This document shows, piece after piece, positions 58,706 through 64,000 of a stretch of 64,000 nucleotides of DNA. The first letter of the stretch is position 1. Each line of letters begins with the position of its first letter. Both the position numbers and the translations under genes were made by a program. Source of the DNA: Acidimicrobiia bacterium (lineage in GTDB: Bacteria > Actinomycetota > Acidimicrobiia > Acidimicrobiales > Poriferisodalaceae); the NCBI GenBank assembly GCA_022820505.1, contig JAJEFK010000026.1, forward strand, positions 44,827 through 108,826. The letters run 5' to 3'. The notes below the pieces were generated by a model. The model was not told where the DNA came from, ran no database searches, and saw only the letters and a list, made by a program, of their open reading frames with translations.

Positions 58706-59977
58706 TCATCGGCTGAGCGCGGTGGATGCCGCGGCCTCGGCGGCCGCGATGTCGGTGCGGCAGGTCATGCCCGGCCAGCTGAGCTGCCGCACGGCTTCGT
58801 AGGCGCGGTCGCGTGCCACCGCCACATCGGGCCCGCGGCCGCAGACATTCAGCACCCGACCGCCCCCGGTCACCAGCGACTCAGGCGGAACTGTCCGCCC
58901 GTCGCCGGCCCCGACGCCCGCACAGAACACGGTGACTCCGGGAACTTGTTGCGCGCGCTCGAGGCCCGCGATGACGTCACCGGTGCGGGGCGCTGCCGGA
59001 TATCCCTCGGCGGCGCACACCACGCACACCATGGCATCGTCGGAGACGACGACCTCGTCGGTCAGCTCGCCCGCTGCGGCGCCCGCCAAGAGCTGGGCGA
59101 GATCGTTCTCGACACGCGGCAGCGTCACCTGGGCCTCGGGATCGCCGAAGCGGACGTTGAACTCCAGCAGGCGGGGACCGTCGGGCGTCAGCATGAAGCC
59201 CGCATAGAGCACGCCGCGGTAGTCGACGCCTCGCCGGATCAACTCGGCCAGCGTCGGCTCGAATGCCATCGCGGCCAGTTCGACGCAGGCGGCCCGGTCG
59301 ACATCTGCCAGCGGCGACACGCAGCCCATGCCGCCGGTGTTCGGCCCCGTGTCGCCGTCTCCGATGCGCTTGTGATCACGCACGGCCGTAGGCAACAGCA
59401 CGGCGCGGCGACCGTCGCAGAGCGCGAACAGCGACACTTCGGGGCCGCGCATTCCCTCTTCGATCACGATCCGGTGGCCGGCATCCCCGAACGCAGTGCC
59501 GTCCAGCTTGGCGTCGACGTCAGCATGGGCTTCGGCCAGCTCGTCGGTGACCAGCACGCCTTTGCCGGCAGCGAGGCCGCTGGTCTTGACGACATACGGC
59601 GGCGGCAGCGTCTCCAAGTAGGCGTGCGCTGCCCGGCGGCCTGCGGGGTCGCTGTCAAAGGTGGCGTAGCCCGCCGTGGGCACACCGGCGGCGCTGACGA
59701 CTTCCTTCATCCACGCCTTCGAGCTCTCCAGCATGGCGCCGTCGGCACCCGGTCCGAACACGAGCCGGCCGCTCGCCCGCAGGCGATCCGCCAAGCCGTC
59801 AGCCAGCGGCCCCTCCGGGCCGATGACGTACAGGTCAGCATCGATCTCGCCAGGACCAGCAGTGGTGCTGCCGGGTATGCCGGGATTGCCCGGCGTGACG
59901 ACGACATCGGCGGTCCGGGCCAGAGCGCTCGCAAACGCATGCTCGCGCCCGCCCTGGCCGACCACACAGACCTTCAT
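58706..59977 (-). CDS. purD: Phosphoribosylamine-glycine ligase (GAR synthetase)
   Basis: An ATP-grasp enzyme joining phosphoribosylamine and glycine. The product is 423 residues from ATG 59977, with GGGGAGAG upstream. 'MKVCVVGQGGREHAFASALA' is the start, 'PYVVKTSGLAAGKGVLVTDE' the ATP-grasp lysine loop, and 'EFNVRFGDPEAQVTLPRVEN' the family signature. The track's 31 extra residues overlap purA's end region. Separated from purA by 43 nt. Confidence 0.95.
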   Translation of the reverse strand: MKVCVVGQGGREHAFASALARTADVVVTPGNPGIPGSTTAGPGEIDADLYVIGPEGPLADGLADRLRASGRLVFGPGADGAMLESSKAWMKEVVSAAGVPTAGYATFDSDPAGRRAAHAYLETLPPPYVVKTSGLAAGKGVLVTDELAEAHADVDAKLDGTAFGDAGHRIVIEEGMRGPEVSLFALCDGRRAVLLPTAVRDHKRIGDGDTGPNTGGMGCVSPLADVDRAACVELAAMAFEPTLAELIRRGVDYRGVLYAGFMLTPDGPRLLEFNVRFGDPEAQVTLPRVENDLAQLLAGAAAGELTDEVVVSDDAMVCVVCAAEGYPAAPRTGDVIAGLERAQQVPGVTVFCAGVGAGDGRTVPPESLVTGGGRVLNVCGRGPDVAVARDRAYEAVRQLSWPGMTCRTDIAAAEAAASTALSR

Positions 59978-60020
59978 GAAGGCTCTCCCCTCACGCGGCG
60001 CTGAGTCCAAACTTCGCAGC

Positions 60021-61304
<1,284 letters not shown>

Positions 61305-61461
61305 TCAGCCCATCGCCAGCCGGCAGGATGCTGTCGTCGTCACCAAATCAGTCTAGGGAGTGACCCCTCCGGGGCCGCCGGATTTCCGCTGGATTCGGCC
61401 GTCCGGCAGGGCATTCAAGGGTCTCGCACCCGGCTCAGCTCAGCTTGTCGGCGCTGGTCGT

Positions 61462-64000
61462 TCAGGAGGCTTGCGGCCACGGCTGCGGCGCGTCGGCGGC
61501 CGGAGGTTCAGCGCCTGCTTGACGCGACGAGGTGCTGAGGCTGAACGAGCCGTCGACGTTGTCCACTGTCACGGCGTCGCCGTCGGCGAAGCTGCCGTCG
61601 AGCAGGCCGGAGGCCAGCGGATCGGTCAGCTCACGCTGGATCAAGCGCCGGAGCGGCCGGGCGCCGTAGGCGGGGTCGTAGCCGCGGTTGGCGAGCAGCT
61701 CTGCGGCTGCCGCCGTCACGTCCAATGTGATCTCGCGATCGGCAAGACGGGTGCGCAAGATCTCCAGCTGCCGTTGCGCAATCGCAGCCACGTCGCTGCG
61801 GCTGAGGGCGTCGAACTGCAGGATCTCGTCGACGCGGTTGATGAACTCCGGTGCGAAGAACTCCGCTGGGTCCACCGCCAGGTTCGACGTCATGATGAGC
61901 ACAACGTTGGAGAAGTCGACCGTACGCCCCTGACCGTCCGTCAGCCGACCGTCGTCGAGCACCTGCAGCAGCACGCTGAAGACGTCGGCGTGTGCTTTCT
62001 CGATCTCATCGAGCAACACGACCGAGTACGGACGGCGGCGGACGGCCTCGGTCAGCTGGCCGCCGTCGTCATGGCCGATATACCCGGGAGGCGCGCCGAT
62101 CAGCCGGCTGACCGAATGCCGTTCCAGATACTCCGACATGTCGATGCGCACCATGGCTCGCTCGTCGTCGAACAGCGCCTCGGCCAGCGCACGCGCCAGC
62201 TCGGTCTTGCCGACACCGGTCGGACCCAAAAGCAGAAAGCTCCCGATGGGCCGATCCGGCTCGCTCAGCCCGGCGCGGCTGCGACGGATGGCATTGGCAA
62301 CCGCCGCAACGGCATGCACCTGGCCGACGACTCGGTGCGCCAGCGTCTCTTCGAGGTGCACCAGCTTGTGCACTTCTCCTTCGAGCAGCCGGCTCGTGGC
62401 GATGCCCGTCCAGCGCGACACCACCTCGGCGATGTCGTTCGCGTCCACCTCTTCCCGCAGGATCCGCTTGCCGGCCTGCAGTCGTGCCAGCTCCCCGGCT
62501 GCTTCATCGAGCCGCCGATGCACCTCGGGCAGCTGCCCGAAGCGGATCTCCGCGGCCCGCTCAAGATCTGTCTCGCGCTCGACCGCGACGGCCAGCGCCT
62601 CGGCTTCAGACTTCAGCACGCGGATCCGGTCGATCGCCGCTTTCTCCGCCTGCCAGTGCGCCTTGAGCCCGGCGACGCGCTCGCGCTCAGACGCCAGTTC
62701 CTCGGCAATCGACGAGTCCTCACCGCTCAGCGCCAGCTCCTCGATCTCGAGCTGGCGGATGCGCCGTTCGCACACGTCGATCTCGAGCGGCACCGAGTCG
62801 ATCTCGATCCGCAGGCGGCTGGCAGCCTCGTCCATCAGATCGATGGCCTTGTCCGGCAGGAAACGATCTCGCAGGTATCGATCCGACAGCGTGACCGCGG
62901 CGACCAAGGCTGCGTCGGTGATGCGCACGCCGTGGTGAACCTCGTAGCGCTCTTTCAGCCCGCGCAGGATGGCCACCGCATCGGTGACCGATGGTTCGCC
63001 CACATAGACGGGCGCGAAACGTCGTTCGAGCGCAGCGTCGTCCTCGATGTGCTGGCGGTACTCGTCGAGCGTCGTTGCGCCCACCAGGCGCAGCTGCCCG
63101 CGCGCCAGCATCGGCTTGAGCATGTTGGCCGCGTCGAGCGAGCTGTCGCCGCCCGCGCCCGCCCCGACCAGCGTGTGAACCTCGTCCAGGAACGTGATGA
63201 TCTCGCCGTCGGACTCGACGATCTCAGCCAGCACCGCTTCGAGCCGTTCCTCGAACTCGCCCCGGTACTTGGCGCCTGCCACCATCGCGGCCAGGTCCAG
63301 CGCGACGACACGCTTGTCACGCAAGCCGTCGGGAACGTCGCCCTCGGCGATGCGGCGGGCCAAACCCTCGACGATCGCTGTCTTGCCGACGCCTGGCTCG
63401 CCGATCAGCACCGGGTTGTTCTTGGTGCGCCTCGACAGCACCTGGATGATTCGGCGGATCTCGTCATCGCGGCCGATGACGGGATCGAGCTTGTCATCGC
63501 GAGCCTCGGCCGTGAGATCGCGTCCGAATCGCTCGAGTGCTTCATAGGAATTCTCCGGAGTCGGCGACGTGACCCGTGTGCTGCCGCGCAGCTCACCGAC
63601 CAGCGCCGCCAGCGCGTCGCGGTCGGCGTCGAGATCGTCAGCGAGCGCCAGCAACAGGTGCTCGGTGGACAGGTAGTCGTCACCCATCCGGGCGCGCTCT
63701 GCGTCGGCAGCCTGCAGCGCTTCGGCCAGCTCACGGGCGAGCCCGGGTTGCCGTGACTCTTGCGTGCTGAAGCTGCGCGGCAGCCGCCCGAGCGCCTCCA
63801 GAGCGCGCGTGCGCACGGCAGCCGGCTCGATGCCGGCGCGCGCGAGCACGGGGAGCACCAAGCCCTCTGGCTGGGAGACGAGCGCCGCCAGCAGGTGCAA
63901 CCGGGTGATCTCGGGATGACCCTGACTCTGCGCGGCGGCTGCCGCCGATGCCAGCGCCTCTTGGCACTTGTGCGTCAGCGGGCTGGACGGCAGCGGACGG
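61462..64000 (-). CDS. clpB: Chaperone ClpB (5' end just outside window)
   Basis: Hsp100 disaggregase that works with DnaK. About 846 residues are in the window, beginning '[20 protein letters not shown]' a few residues into the N-domain. AAA1 has '[20 protein letters not shown]' and '[20 protein letters not shown]'. The coiled-coil middle domain follows ('[20 protein letters not shown]'). AAA2 has '[20 protein letters not shown]' and '[20 protein letters not shown]', with sensor 2 '[20 protein letters not shown]'. Between 'IMTSNL' and 'PEFINRVDE' there are only about 9 residues where E. coli ClpB has about 30, so an AAA2 helix is missing. No ClpP-binding loop was noticed. Confidence 0.93.
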   Translation of the reverse strand, partial: RPLPSSPLTHKCQEALASAAAAAQSQGHPEITRLHLLAALVSQPEGLVLPVLARAGIEPAAVRTRALEALGRLPRSFSTQESRQPGLARELAEALQAADAERARMGDDYLSTEHLLLALADDLDADRDALAALVGELRGSTRVTSPTPENSYEALERFGRDLTAEARDDKLDPVIGRDDEIRRIIQVLSRRTKNNPVLIGEPGVGKTAIVEGLARRIAEGDVPDGLRDKRVVALDLAAMVAGAKYRGEFEERLEAVLAEIVESDGEIITFLDEVHTLVGAGAGGDSSLDAANMLKPMLARGQLRLVGATTLDEYRQHIEDDAALERRFAPVYVGEPSVTDAVAILRGLKERYEVHHGVRITDAALVAAVTLSDRYLRDRFLPDKAIDLMDEAASRLRIEIDSVPLEIDVCERRIRQLEIEELALSGEDSSIAEELASERERVAGLKAHWQAEKAAIDRIRVLKSEAEALAVAVERETDLERAAEIRFGQLPEVHRRLDEAAGELARLQAGKRILREEVDANDIAEVVSRWTGIATSRLLEGEVHKLVHLEETLAHRVVGQVHAVAAVANAIRRSRAGLSEPDRPIGSFLLLGPTGVGKTELARALAEALFDDERAMVRIDMSEYLERHSVSRLIGAPPGYIGHDDGGQLTEAVRRRPYSVVLLDEIEKAHADVFSVLLQVLDDGRLTDGQGRTVDFSNVVLIMTSNLAVDPAEFFAPEFINRVDEILQFDALSRSDVAAIAQRQLEILRTRLADREITLDVTAAAAELLANRGYDPAYGARPLRRLIQRELTDPLASGLLDGSFADGDAVTVDNVDGSFSLSTSSRQAGAEPPAADAPQPWPQAS

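Noticed and set aside
61360-63756. 798-residue forward ORF antisense to clpB
   Set aside because: clpB motifs on the other strand are unambiguous; the forward product matches no family pattern.

Overview
The window is high-GC DNA carrying WhiB, MshA (mycothiol), DUF2017 beside ClpS, actinobacterial-type tRNAs and many leaderless genes. This points to an actinomycetote, most plausibly the class Acidimicrobiia; that placement is inference from gene content, as no rRNA is present. Parts of the left end (hemA, proC, mshA followed by a YbjN gene, a histidine phosphatase) resemble the hemA-proC-mshA-gpm neighbourhood I recall from mycobacteria.

Layout. 1-11.5 kb: hemA (cut by the window edge), a 29-residue membrane peptide, a DUF62 SAM hydrolase, proC, YbjN, mshA, a membrane protein, a MoaD/ThiS-type carrier, a histidine phosphatase, tRNA-Lys, dut, a K+ channel, orn, an MBL hydrolase and whiB. 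11.8-18 kb: TlpA and CcdA, a poly-gamma-glutamate-hydrolase-like protein, two CrcB fluoride-channel halves, serS, and a purine/uracil-type permease fused to a degenerate ATPase-like domain. 18.1-19.9 kb: a UGSC-family selenoprotein that the ORF track splits in two at an in-frame UGA; a SECIS-like hairpin follows the UGA. 19.9-29.5 kb: a terminal oxidase operon (ctaC, ctaD, ctaE, ctaF) preceded in the same operon by paralogues of subunits I, III and IV, in which the subunit I copy has lost every haem and copper ligand; then ctaB and ctaA. 29.5-36.2 kb: clpS-DUF2017, tRNA-Glu, an MprAB-like two-component system, a Nudix hydrolase, an LLM oxidoreductase, rpmB-rpmG and a YcaQ-like protein.

36.2-40.5 kb is a visibly less GC-rich island bounded by a perfect 27-bp direct repeat. 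It holds a secreted protein, a frameshifted trypsin-like protease and a type II restriction-modification pair. It lies just before tRNA-Asp and tRNA-Phe. 40.8-49.1 kb holds malic enzyme and an NHLM/NHLP-type RiPP export locus: peptidase-ABC, ABC with an N-terminal sensor region, and a very short HlyD. Three small precursor-peptide genes surround it; two were missed by the ORF track, and one is put out of frame by a 13-G tract. 49.1-64 kb is a purine biosynthesis cluster (purM, F, L, Q, S, C, B, E, D, A) followed by clpB, which runs off the right edge.

Regulation. At least fourteen genes have a TAnnnT hexamer 6-8 nt before an ATG/GTG, the arrangement of leaderless transcripts. I used this to choose starts for dut, orn, mshA, the MBL hydrolase and others.
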